Below, piece after piece: positions 43,301 through 52,418 of a stretch of 64,000 nucleotides of DNA. The position numbers and the translations under genes are program-made. Within the stretch, counting starts at the first letter, position 1, and each line of letters begins with the position of its first letter. The notes under the pieces are model-generated. The model was not told where the DNA came from. It did not search any database and worked only from the letters and a program-made list of their open reading frames with translations. Where the stretch lies: positions 27,557,090 through 27,621,089 of the forward strand of contig OZ023274.1 in NCBI GenBank assembly GCA_964007475.1, in the 5' to 3' direction. This DNA comes from Hybos culiciformis (Eukaryota > Arthropoda > Insecta > Diptera > Hybotidae).

Positions 43301-45126
43301 ATTATATTTCGAAAATTTTCCAAATAAGGATTAAAAGTCAACAGCGTTTATTGAATGAAAATTTAAATAAATTTCGTAAGGCGAACATAACATAAATGTT
43401 CTTAAACTCTCCTTTTGATTTATTTTCTAATTTTGTTGGCAAGGCGTCAATTAAACTTTAATATAGCTCTGTACATAAATGTTCCTAATAAATAGAATAT
43501 TTCTGTAACTACGAGAATATAAGGAAAGGATAAAATTTATGTATAAGTTTTAAGTTTTTAACGTATGACGAAATAATTGAAGGATTAACATTTTAATAGC
43601 CTCGCCAAAATAACAATATTTGACATTGTTTAATTTCTTTATTGATTCAAAAGCCGAAGCTCCAATGTTTTTACAAATCCAGTTCCACATTTTGCTGCTA
43701 TAGGGCGAGATTGCAATACAACTTAAATCTTTTATTCATATCAACGGTTTGATATCATATGCAGATTCCATTTTGATATAACTTATTATCAGAATTTGTA
43801 AGCTAGTGCAAATTCTTATGACACAATCTAATTAACAGTTAAAGACGAAAATCTATTTAAAACTTAAGAAAATTTAAAGAAAATCGTATTAATTAGAAAA
43901 TGTTTGAATTTATGTTTATGCAAAAATTTGAATATCTTAATCCTCATTAAATTAATACCCCATTGCAGTATAGAACGTAATAACATGAGAATTTTATAAT
44001 TTTTTTTGTTTTTAATGTAGGGGAGGATATATTTCTAAAGAATTTCTGTTCTTCATTCTGACATAGTTAAATACTAGCCGCAATTTATAAAAGAAAATTT
44101 AAAATATTAAAATACACTATATGCTAAAACAAACATTAAAGACTATACTGCAGTAATTAATTCAAGTAGATTTTTATGTACATTAAAGTTGTTAATGAAT
44201 ATATTATTTTTTTGTTTTTTTTTTCAGTATATGGAATATATTCTGTTGGAGTTGGAAATTGAATAAGGAAAGGGAAATGGTAAGCTCCTTTACCGAGAAA
44301 CATATAAATTTACAAAAAAGAAAATTCGAGCTATATGATTTTCTTAAATGATATACATCAACACCATCATCAGGAACTCCATTATAATAGATGAACTTGA
44401 ATACGTTGAGCATAATATAGTGAAAAAATTTACATCAATAATGCCTTTTACAGAAACCATTAGTGAGTTAATCTTTTGTATTTTTTCCAAAAATATTATT
44501 TGAATCAAATAACCATCAAACCACCGCAACAGAATTATGTAATTAATAATTTTTGAAAAAAGAGATTAATTTGCAGCAGTTGTAAAAATTTCATTTCATA
44601 TAATGTGAAATAGTCACTTAATAATAAAACAATGAAAAACTGGCATGAACATTTGCTAAAAATATTTTTTGATAGATTAATTATTACTATAAAAAAATAG
44701 AAAATTTATAAAAATTATAATGTTCAAATGTGTTTTAAGAAAATGTTTATGTATGTAAATAATTGATTACATAATTAATATATAGTTATAAAAATACAAT
44801 TGATATTTTTTAGTTTTTGCAAGTGTAAATATTTGTACTAAAATGTCATTATTAATAAGATAAATTTCTCAATGTAACAAAATTTTCAAATAGCGAAGAA
44901 AATGTATATTAATAATTTTTTTTAACAAACTAATGCATATCTTCTAAATCTTCCGCGTTCCGTGTACATTTCTCGAAAAATGGGTTATTTATTTCTTAGG
45001 AAAATTTTAGGATTTCTTATATGCATATCACAACATTTTTGTACTTATGGTTATTGTTCGTTTATGTAAAGTGATTACTGAAAATTTCGTCTTTATTCGT
45101 AGCATTATTAGTATAATATTTTTCAG
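40400..45126. other. AT-rich noncoding region
   Basis: No supported gene. Near 42,590-42,616 there is ACTAGTCGAAACCCGTG followed by ACATATTCACGG, able to form a 5-bp CCGTG/CACGG stem. It resembles, loosely, the ACTAG...CCCG... ends of repeats common in insect genomes. A polypyrimidine tract plus AG at about 44,208-44,227 precedes short open frames on both strands (44.2-44.5 kb), but no recognisable protein follows. Confidence 0.6.
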
Positions 45127-47045
45127 AGTTCAATTATAGGAAAACTGATTTCATTAAACTCAATAGTTACCTCAGCCAGGCTGACTTTTCATGCCTTAAT
45201 GATGTGGATTTGGACTTGGACTCGATGGTTGACTCATTTTATGAAATTCTTTTCAATGGTTTTTCATTATCATGTCCACTTTTTACTAGAAGGGATATGA
45301 GAGATATCTTGTTCCCCTCCTTGGTTTAATAGAGAACTAAAAGCTCTAAAAAACAGGAAGAATAAGGCTTGGAAAAGATTCTTACTAACCCGATGTAAGG
45401 TCGACCATGAGACTTTTCAATGTTTATTGGATGAGTTCCGAATCTTGTTTGAGACCCAATATGAGGATTATTTAAACAAGACTAAATAATTCTTTAGTTT
45501 TATTAATTCTTGAATACCTCTTCGAATGATGACCTAACTGTAGCTAATTTTTCCAGTTCTTTTTCTGACTCAAACTTCAATGTTGATACTGCCTATTTCA
45601 GCTATTTAAACAATTGTTCGCAAACTTCTATGACCGTAATATCCGAGGTAATATCCATTGAAGTGAATAAATTATTCATGTTTTTATCTAAACTTCAAGA
45701 TAACTCTTCTTCTGGGCCTGATGGTGTCCCACCGATTATTTTCTACTTTATGTAATCCTCTATCTATTATTTTTAATAGTAGATCTTTATTAACCGGTTA
45801 CTCTCCTAAAGTCTGGAAAAATTCATATATCATACCCGTTTTCAAGAAAGGTTGCAGAGCTGACGTTTTAAATTATCGTCCATTAGCTAAAATTTCTTCA
45901 ATTCCTAAACTTTTTGAAGCTGTCATTTCTGAAGATATACATTTTTGTTGCAAGAATTTTATTACTGATAATCAGCATGGGTTTCTTAAGGGTACTACTA
46001 ATCTTATAGAAATTACTTCAGCTTATAGGGATAACATGGAGAAGGGTTATCAGGCTGATTCTGTATACACGGATTTTAGCAAAGCATTCGATGTTCTTCC
46101 TCATCAGATTATTTTATTTAAATTGGCTGCGTATGGTTCCCACCTTCTTTTATTGAGTGGAAAAAATCTTGGCTTGGTCCTTGGTCCTCGGGCTGTGTAC
46201 TACATACACAGCTACTTTTGGAGTGCCCCAAGGTAGCCATCTTGGTCCATTTGATTTCGTGATCGCTATTAACGATGTTTCACTCATCTTATAGAGATCA
46301 CAACATTTATGCCGATGATATGAAAATTTTTAAAAAATTCTAGTTCTTCAGACTGCAACCTTTTACAAACTGACCTTAATAGCCGTTGGTGTATTAAGAA
46401 TAATATTCTTCTTAATGTGTCTAAGTGTCAAAATATTTCATTTTCAAGGAAAAGAAATCCTAATAATTTTCAATATATACTTAATAATATTCTTATTACC
46501 AGAGTCAATGAAATTAGACATCTCGGCATTTAATGTGATTACCAATTGACATTTAAACCATATGTTAATTCAATTGTAATAAAGCAAATTCCACTCTAGG
46601 TTTTATTAAACGTTGGTCAAGAGAGTTCTGTGACCCATTTATAACTAGATTTCTTTTTACATCTCTTGTAAGACCATTGTTAGAATATACATCTCAAGTA
46701 TGGTCACCCTTTTTTTCTGTCGACATCAACAGAATCGAATCCGTTGAAAAAAAAATTCTTAGATTTGCATTGAGGCATCTTCCTTGGGAGGATAACTTAA
46801 TCCTTCTACCGTACACAGAACGCTTAAATCTCATTAAGCTTGAATCTCTTCAAGACAGACGTGAATTTGCAGATTTTGTTTTCATTCATCAAATTATTAT
46901 TGGTGAAATTATTTCTGCTTTTATTCTGGAGAAGATCAACTTGCTAATAAAAACCATCATGTTTTTGACCTTAATATCTCTAAGGCATCCCTTAAAGCTG
47001 ACTTAAAAGCTAATTATATTTTCTCTAATAACATTGGAAGACTTT
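45127..47045 (+). mobile_element. Non-LTR retrotransposon ORF2 fragment (reverse transcriptase), 5'-truncated pseudogene
   Basis: This is degraded ORF2 of a Jockey/CR1-type LINE. It starts near a YRKTDF stretch and has PWFNRELKALKNRKNKAWKR at about 45,318, typical of the linker after the endonuclease. Reverse transcriptase motifs follow in order: SSGPDGVPP (about 45,705), FKKGCRADVLNYRPLAKISS (about 45,841), QHGFLKG (about 45,975), catalytic YTDFSKAFDV (46,066-46,095), GVPQGSHLGP (46,220-46,249, frameshifted) and catalytic YADDM (46,308-46,322). The C-terminal part (46,677-47,006) has LEYTSQVWSP and LRFALRHLPW, common in this class. The gag ORF1 and the endonuclease are absent. At least three frameshifts and several stops make it inactive. 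It lies next to the MULE pseudogene, which is in the opposite orientation. Confidence 0.92.
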
Positions 47046-47659
47046 AATTAATATTTAAATTTTCTGTATAACCGAAGCCAAGGGAAGTGGTAGACTAAAG
47101 ATAATTCTTCTAATTATTTTCTTATTATTTTAATTTTATTTTTTAAATTTACATTATCGTTTCAACATACAAACCGACCCTGACGAAGTAATGTAAGACA
47201 ATATATATTTCATATATTATCTGAAGCCGATAGGTCGTTGTATGCTGATTGTTTTAATTGAGTAACTTTTTTTGATTCATTTTGAATCTTTATGAAATGT
47301 CTTAGTTGACGCCGGAGGAAGTAGTAGGATATTTTCCACTAATTCTTCTATCTTTTTTATTAACTTCTATTTTTTATTTATTTTTACTCTTTATTTTTTA
47401 ACTTACTCTATCCTCTAATCTTCTTTCTTTCAATTTTTTTTTTTAACTATGAAACTATTCTTTGTGTTATGTGATATGTCACTTGTGATTTCGTTATTTA
47501 TCAAAAACGAGACTTGTTCTTAGTGATTCATGTTTTTTTTTTTTGTTTCTATTATAATTTTATTCTAGAATTCTTTCTTTTTTCTTTTCTGAGGCTTGAT
47601 TTAAGCATCGTTTGGTGGTTGTATTATTTATCCATTGCATGCTTCTTAAACAAAAACAA
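47046..47659. other. Spacer between LINE fragment and MULE
   Basis: This probably includes the 3' untranslated region of the upstream LINE (for example GAAGCCAAGGGAAGTGGTAG near 47,075) and the terminal region of the MULE. No TIR or poly-A tail could be placed confidently. The 60-codon ORF near 47,514 is F/Y/L-rich low complexity on the wrong strand for the MULE. Confidence 0.5.
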
Positions 47660-47788
47660 TTATAAATTAATATTATACGCTATGCCTGGCAAATAATTTA
47701 AGGCGGAGCGGAAAGGCCTCTCTTCGAATATCGTAAGCAACCTGCGTTCTTTTTTTACATATTTAGGCCTTATCTTACGATATTCGTC
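47660..47788 (-). pseudogene. MULE transposase C-terminus, separated by an insertion
   Basis: Directly beyond the inserted element the minus strand resumes with EYRKIRPKYVKKERRLLTIF and ends in LNYLPGIAYNINL followed by TAA. This matches the usual MULE end (KYR..., then YL-GIAHN). The frame carries on from KLLRMD on the far side of the insert, so the two pieces were one exon. An exact 13-bp inverted repeat (CGAATATCGTAAG/CTTACGATATTCG) falls inside this coding piece and is probably chance. Confidence 0.85.
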
Positions 47789-48854
47789 CACACAGAAAAA
47801 AATCGTCATATTCCAATTCAAGATTGACGGGTTTGATTCAATCCGTACTGAAAAAACTTAATTCAAGTATGAAATTACTTGAAAAATCCCTTAAAAACTC
47901 AAATGAAACCAAAACTAAAGTCATATTCAACTCTCCCTATGATTCAACTAATCCTCATAAAAAAAGACAAAATTAAACCAAAATGAAACTTAAAACAAGT
48001 AAACCAAAACTTATTTCAAGCCATTTAAGTTTTGTTTTGGGATTTAATTTTACTCAATTTAACTCTCTGTTTAGTAACTCAAATCAAGTCATAATAGGAT
48101 TAAATGTAAACAGATAAAAACTTCATTCTTTCTTATATTATATTTTCCATTTTATATTTTCCATTTTATATTTATATTTTCCATTTTACACATTGTCGTA
48201 AATGTAGTTCATAGCTCAGTGGCAGAGTTCGTGGATTGCAATGTTTAGGACAGTGGTTCGAGGCTAGAAGCGGGCATAAAAAAATTATTAAAAAAAAAAT
48301 AAAAAAAATTAGAAAATAAATAAAAAAAGAAAAGAAAAATAAATAAAAAAATTTAATAAATAAAAAAAATTAAATAAAATAAAAAAAAATAAATAATAAA
48401 AAAAAAATAAAAAAAAAATAAAAAAGAAAAAAAATAAATAAATAAATAAAAAAAAAAAATAAATAAATAAATAAAAAAAATAAATAAAATATTAAATAAA
48501 TAAAATAAAAAATTGTGTCTAGTAATTTTTTTTTTTGTATTTGCGGTGTTTTTGCTGATGAATTTGAAAGGTTTTTGGTTTTGGGGTAAAACGAACTTTG
48601 TTTTTGTAAAGATACGAAAAACTTATATTAACCCTTTTTATGTCTCAAATTAAGAATTTTACAAACTTAATTTGAGTCAAATATTCTTGATTTAAGTAAA
48701 GGTATGAGGTAATTTAAGTTTTTTTAACAAGGCTTAAATCAAGTATTTTTAAGATAATTATCAAGTATGCAAATGGCTTGGCGCTATAATGAGTCGCGGA
48801 ATACTTGAATTAATGCCTTTTTTACTTGAATTTACGCCGTGTTTTTTCTGTGTG
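47789..48854. mobile_element. TIR element inserted in MULE, carrying a tRNA-like/A-rich core
   Basis: The ends are CACACAGAAAAAA and its complement TTTTTTCTGTGTG. Flanking octamers TATTCGTC and TCGGCGTC match at 5 of 8 positions and could be a decayed 8-bp TSD. Removing the element plus one octamer restores a continuous MULE reading RMDEYRK. The inner flanks are rich in words such as ACTTGA, TCAAGT and AATCAAGT on both strands. The centre holds a tRNA-like head followed by a 230-bp A-rich tract. There is no transposase, so it is non-autonomous. The superfamily is uncertain; a hAT relationship is possible. Confidence 0.8.
48205..48513 (+). repeat. tRNA-derived SINE-like unit: pol III promoter plus A-rich tail
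   Basis: TAGCTCAGTGGCAGAG (48,212-48,227) matches a tRNA A box and GGTTCGAGGCT (about 48,253) a B box, at tRNA spacing. The 72-nt head ends in GCGGGC and is followed at once by about 230 bp of A-rich AAATAAATAAAA sequence. The acceptor stem does not pair, so it is not a functional tRNA gene. It fits a short SINE or a tRNA pseudogene with an expanded tail. Confidence 0.65.
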
Positions 48855-49733
48855 TCGGCGTCCATTCTTAACAATTTACATTGGACTGCAATTTGCTCTT
48901 TTCGGAGCAAAGAGATTAAGTTGTAAGCTCCAAGGTGGGATTTCGTATATCCGTAATCCGTAATCGTCGATGCCATGCTTCTACGCTATTTTGCGTTCTT
49001 GGCAAATTATGGTGAAGCAACTCCGTTACGGACCAAAAATGGGACGGATACGCGGGATTTGCGACGGCAAACACATCATTTTGCTACTACTTCGCCCGCT
49101 GGTACAAATGCTAAACTTTTCAGCATTCGCATTTGTAAACTAAAGTCTAAAATGGTAATAAAAAAATCAACAAATTTTAATAAAACGCCGTTTAAAATAT
49201 AATCACCTTCATCATTTCCATATTTTCTCTTCAATCCACTACTCTGTATTTTTCTCCATAATATCTGCCCGAAATGAAACAAACATCCTTTGCAAACCGC
49301 AGAAGGAAACTCCTGAACGGCAGCTCGAACAATTGCCTTTTCAAAATCAGAGATTAGGTACCTCGGATTAAGAGTAAATCCGGCTTCCGTACTAAGCTTT
49401 CGAATTTCTGCGAAAGTTAGCTTGTAAGCCTCTAGGGTCTTGGTTGACATGAGGCAATATACTAATGGAACAATTTCCGTCTCAACTTTCCGTGAATTGA
49501 GAAAAATTGACGGAAAATTGTTGGAACTACCTCAAAAGTGCCATCCATAAGCCAAAGTTCGCACTCGGATAATCTCTTCAAATTTTCCAAGGTACCTAAA
49601 ATTATGACTTTGTTAAGGCCAAACGATATTTCGGAAAGAACGAAAGATTCACCATCCACCGTGCGTAATTCCTGAGGTATATTGATTTCCGCAAGAGTTT
49701 CAGGTTCTTTAAAATAATTATTTTTTCCTGAGC
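48855..49733 (-). pseudogene. MULE transposase catalytic core, frameshifted
   Basis: The segments in order are EINIPQELRTVDGESFVLSE, WLMDGTFEVVPTIF (first catalytic Asp, about 49,532-49,554) and FFSIHG. After a frameshift come ETEIVPLVYCLMSTKTLEAY, NPRYLISDFEKAI (second Asp, about 49,335-49,354), CLFHFGQILWRKIQ and, after the 60-bp intron, RMLKSLAFVPAGEV. After another frameshift come DVFAVANPAYPSHFW, LPRTQNSVEAWHRRL (third catalytic Glu, about 48,965-49,015) and, after a third shift, YNLISLLRKEQIAVQCKLLR. These are the hallmark blocks of the MULE domain. All three catalytic acids remain, but the frame is broken at least three times. Confidence 0.9.
49147..49206 (-). other. 60-bp spliceosomal intron in MULE pseudogene
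   Basis: On the minus strand, GATGAAG|GTGATT is the donor and CCATTTTAG|ACTTTAG the acceptor. Removing 60 bp joins YGNDE to DFSLQMRMLKSLAFVP in frame, which is what MULE transposases have at this place. Without splicing the frame runs through 20 unrelated residues. A similar 63-bp GT-AG intron lies at 49,734-49,796. Lengths near 60 bp fit insect short introns. Confidence 0.85.
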
Positions 49734-49796
49734 CTGAAATCAAATATTTGAATTAATTCAATTATTTACATTAATTAACAGTTTCTGTTTATTTAC

Positions 49797-50045
49797 CTTA
49801 TTATGCCTTATTTGCCTCATTGTCTGATTTCCAGGCAAGTAGGGTCGGCAATTAATTGGGCAATTATTTTGAACTTGGCGAATGATTGTGGTTAAAATTT
49901 GTTTTTTTAAGATGTTCCTCTTCATTCTCGGTTAAAGTCACTAACCGAGCTGAACAGGAAAACTCTTTTTTCATTTTGCAGCACCAATAGCTTCTGTTGT
50001 TTGCCTTTTTCTCCAAATTATAAATGTATCCCGTCCAAAATTAAA
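49797..50045 (-). pseudogene. MULE exon with FLYWCH zinc finger
   Basis: The minus-strand frame from 50,031 reads GYIYNLEKKANNRSYWCCKM and continues to SARLVT and FNHNHSP. This has the FLYWCH pattern: aromatic residues, a YW-C followed by a second Cys, then an H-x-H pair. FLYWCH fingers bind DNA. The frame stops (TAA, 49,864-49,866) just after the finger. A second frame then carries NQTMRQIRHNK, equivalent to the basic linker before the MULE core, and ends at an AAG|GTAAAT donor. One frameshift therefore lies between the finger and the linker. The first codons upstream of the finger are unclear. Confidence 0.8.
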
Positions 50046-50253
50046 CTTTTTTTATTTTTGTTATTTATAACAAAATTCATTTCTGTATATTCTAAAAAGG
50101 CATTTAAGATATTAAAAATAAATAGTAAATAAGCAATCAACACCCAACGTAAAACCTAAACTACACCAAATTTTATAATTACCTGTTATCACATTAACAA
50201 AAAAAAATATAACAAACCCTTGATATTTAAATATTTTCCTATTATAATGTATT

Positions 50254-50612
50254 TGTTACGGGAAATGTGCGAATTCCGGTAAATGTGAGTTTAAAAACCA
50301 TTAATTTTAAAATTACATTACATTTACCGGCCCGATTGGCTCCATTTTTGCGGAGGGCGTAGAGGGGGTACCCCTTATCCAAATAGGGGAGTGCGGGGTG
50401 GCGGGCGGGCGAACTGGTGGTCGGTCAGTGGGATTTGCGGCGCGCGCCGCAAATCCCACTGACCGACCACCGCACTCCCCTATTTGGATAAGGGGTACCC
50501 CCTCTACGCCCTCCGCAAAAATGGGGTCAATCGGGCGGGTAAATGTACTGTAATATTGACATTTACCAAAAGTAAACTCACATTTACCGGAATTCGCACA
50601 TTTCCCGTAACA
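50254..50612. mobile_element. GC-rich long palindrome / foldback TIR element (359 bp)
   Basis: The whole element is one inverted repeat. Outer arms begin TGTTACGGGAAATGTGCGAA and share ACATTTACC/GGTAAATGT sub-repeats; a moderately diverged AT-rich part follows. The inner arms are nearly identical GC-rich sequence (GCGGAGGGCGTAGAGGGGGT and so on). The exact centre is at 50,443/50,444, with 28-bp perfect arms and no spacer (TTTGCGGCGC/GCGCCGCAAA). Only the left arm has about 18 extra bases (near 50,397-50,415). TATT flanks both sides, a weak TSD candidate. It has no coding capacity; the minus-strand ORF at its right edge is readthrough. The GC content is strikingly unlike its surroundings. Confidence 0.88.
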
Positions 50613-51433
50613 TATTTATTATAATACAACCCAAACATTTTACGAAAAATGCAAAATTTTCCACAAAAAAAAATCACTTGTTTTATATCAACCTTGAACT
50701 TCACGTGTTACATATAAAAGCGGTACTTTTTTGAAACTAGAACAAACGTAAAACATATAAAACCAAGTATCTATCTAATATAATAAAAGGTGAACTCACC
50801 TCTTAAACGACCTTGACAGTGTTGGCACTTTCCTCTATTTATTTTTTTAAACGTAAATAATAAATAAAATAACCGAATGACTATGCAACACTGAATGCAA
50901 GGCATACTTTGATAAAAATTTTAAAATGTAAACAAAAAAAATCAAGGCGTACTTTATCAATAAAAAAATAAAAGCATTCTTTTCGAAATGACAAAAATCA
51001 ACGCATAGTTACTAGGCTAGGCCTGCACTATTTTTTCTGTGCAGGCTTTTTTCTAGTAAACTATAAAATCATTCTTTACCTGTTCTTGATGACAACAAAT
51101 AAAAAATAAACTGATATAATTCAATAAAGGAATTTTTTAACTTATAAAAAAGTGAATATAAATTCAGGTAATTTAATTTAATAAATAACAAAAAAAAATT
51201 AAATTAAGAATATTGATAAATTCAACAAATATTATTTAATAAATAATACAAAAATAATTAAGAAAAATAATTAACAAAGAAAAAACACTATACTTTCCGT
51301 CGTATAATAAACAACTGCATTCAAATTATTTTTTTTATTTTATCAAATTTTTTTTTTGTTAACCTAAAGTTCATTATATATTTTGATCTATGAAAAATAA
51401 CTAAAAAGATTAAAACTGTCTAAAAGATAATAT
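50613..51433. other. AT-rich noncoding spacer with one hairpin
   Basis: No gene. A hairpin at 51,010-51,058 has nested stems TACTAG/CTAGTA and GCCTGCAC/GTGCAGGC around a T-rich loop. The remainder is A/T-rich. Confidence 0.65.
51010..51058. repeat. Two-stem hairpin
   Basis: The perfect 8-bp stem GCCTGCAC (51,021-51,028)/GTGCAGGC (51,039-51,046) sits inside the outer stem TACTAG/CTAGTA. The GC-rich inner stem stands out from its surroundings. It could be a transposon end or a structured RNA. Confidence 0.6.
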
Positions 51434-51592
51434 CTCGAATTTTTTTTTTTTAGATATTTTTTTTCGAGATTTTTTTTTCGAGTTTTTTTTTTTTCGAGAT
51501 TGTTTTTTTCGAGATTTTTTTTTTTCGAGTTTTTTTTTTTCGAGATTTTTTTTTTTCGAGATTTTTGTTTTCGCGATTTTTTTTTTTCGAGA
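51434..51592. repeat. T-rich minisatellite, unit about 13 bp (TTTTTTTTTCGAGA)
   Basis: About ten tandem copies of T(7-10)-CGAG(A), with variation in T number and one CGCGA variant. It is the first of two related arrays. Confidence 0.93.
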
Positions 51593-51881
51593 TGGTGTTA
51601 CAGACCCGACTACAATACATTGAAAAGGAGAAACGTCTTTTACAAATTTTTGAAGAGAGAGAAGATCGTTCTCATTTAAATTTTTTGCACGGCATTGCCT
51701 GTAATATTAATCTTTAATTTCTTTTTTGTTAATTTTCCATTAAATTTGAATAAAAATATAATTTTTTTTGGAGCAGAAGAAATTTTTATGTTGTGCCGTT
51801 TGTAAAACAAATATTGAAATCATAAAATTGATTTTTTTACATAACTCTAGCTTAAAAATTTCATTTTTACGGCTCCCTGGC

Positions 51882-52015
51882 TTTTCGAGGTTTTTTTCGA
51901 GTTTTTTTTTTTCCTTCGAGGTTTTTTTTTCGAGGTATTTTTTTTTCGAGGTTTTTTTTTTCGAGGTTTTTTTTTTTAGAGGTTTTTTTATTCGATATTT
52001 TTTTTTTCGAGTTTT
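51882..52015. repeat. T-rich minisatellite, second array (TTTTTTTTCGAGG)
   Basis: About nine copies of a T(7-12)-CGAG(G/T) unit, 290 bp after the first array. It differs in ending mostly with GG rather than GA. The apparent KKTSKKK and FFFEVFF proteins on the two strands are artefacts of this repeat. Confidence 0.93.
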
Positions 52016-52418
52016 CTTATCACTCCCCAATTTGAAGTACAGTGGTGTTAAGATACACCCCCAACTCATTAATATTAATATTAATACAGTCTATCTTTAA
52101 TTCGATTAATGTGATTATGAGGAAACATTATAAACATATAAATATGTTTCCATTTTATAATTGTAAACCTTTAGTGAAAGCCAAATATAAAATTGTTCGA
52201 ATAAGAAATAATCTTTGCATCTAATCTACAACACAAAACACATCGCTAATATTGTTAATGTTAACTCAAAATATTGAAAATTTTAAAATTACCTAGACAA
52301 GATACAGATACATTTTATGTCTCTGCAAAAAAAGATTAACAAAAATTTTATATATGTATGTATTTGATTATTGTTCAATGAGGCGCGAACAAAAAAAGTA
52401 TATTCAAATTATACTCAA

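Larger units (their letters stand above)
47660..50045 (-). mobile_element. MULE (Mutator-like) DNA transposon, FLYWCH plus MULE transposase, disrupted
   Basis: On the minus strand a complete but broken MULE transposase gene can be followed. Its parts are an N-terminal FLYWCH zinc finger (50,031-49,864), a 63-bp intron (49,796-49,734), the DDE core, a 60-bp intron (49,206-49,147), the third catalytic region, and a C-terminus ending at the TAA at 47,660-47,662. A 1,066-bp TIR element (47,789-48,854) interrupts the C-terminal part. Several frameshifts are present. MULE transposases cut and paste elements with long TIRs; I could not place this element's own TIRs. FLYWCH-MULE fusions are widespread in insects. 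Confidence 0.9.

Noticed and set aside
44204..44529. Overlapping short ORFs on both strands after a polypyrimidine-AG
   Set aside because: An acceptor-like sequence is easy to find in T-rich DNA; neither strand gives a recognisable peptide or a donor pairing.
47724..47786. 13-bp inverted repeat CGAATATCGTAAG/CTTACGATATTCG
   Set aside because: Lies fully within the MULE C-terminal coding sequence, which explains both copies as codons; likely coincidence.
51740..52100. Overlapping 109-110 codon ORFs (KKTSKKK and FFFEVFF)
   Set aside because: Translations of the T(n)CGAG minisatellite on opposite strands.
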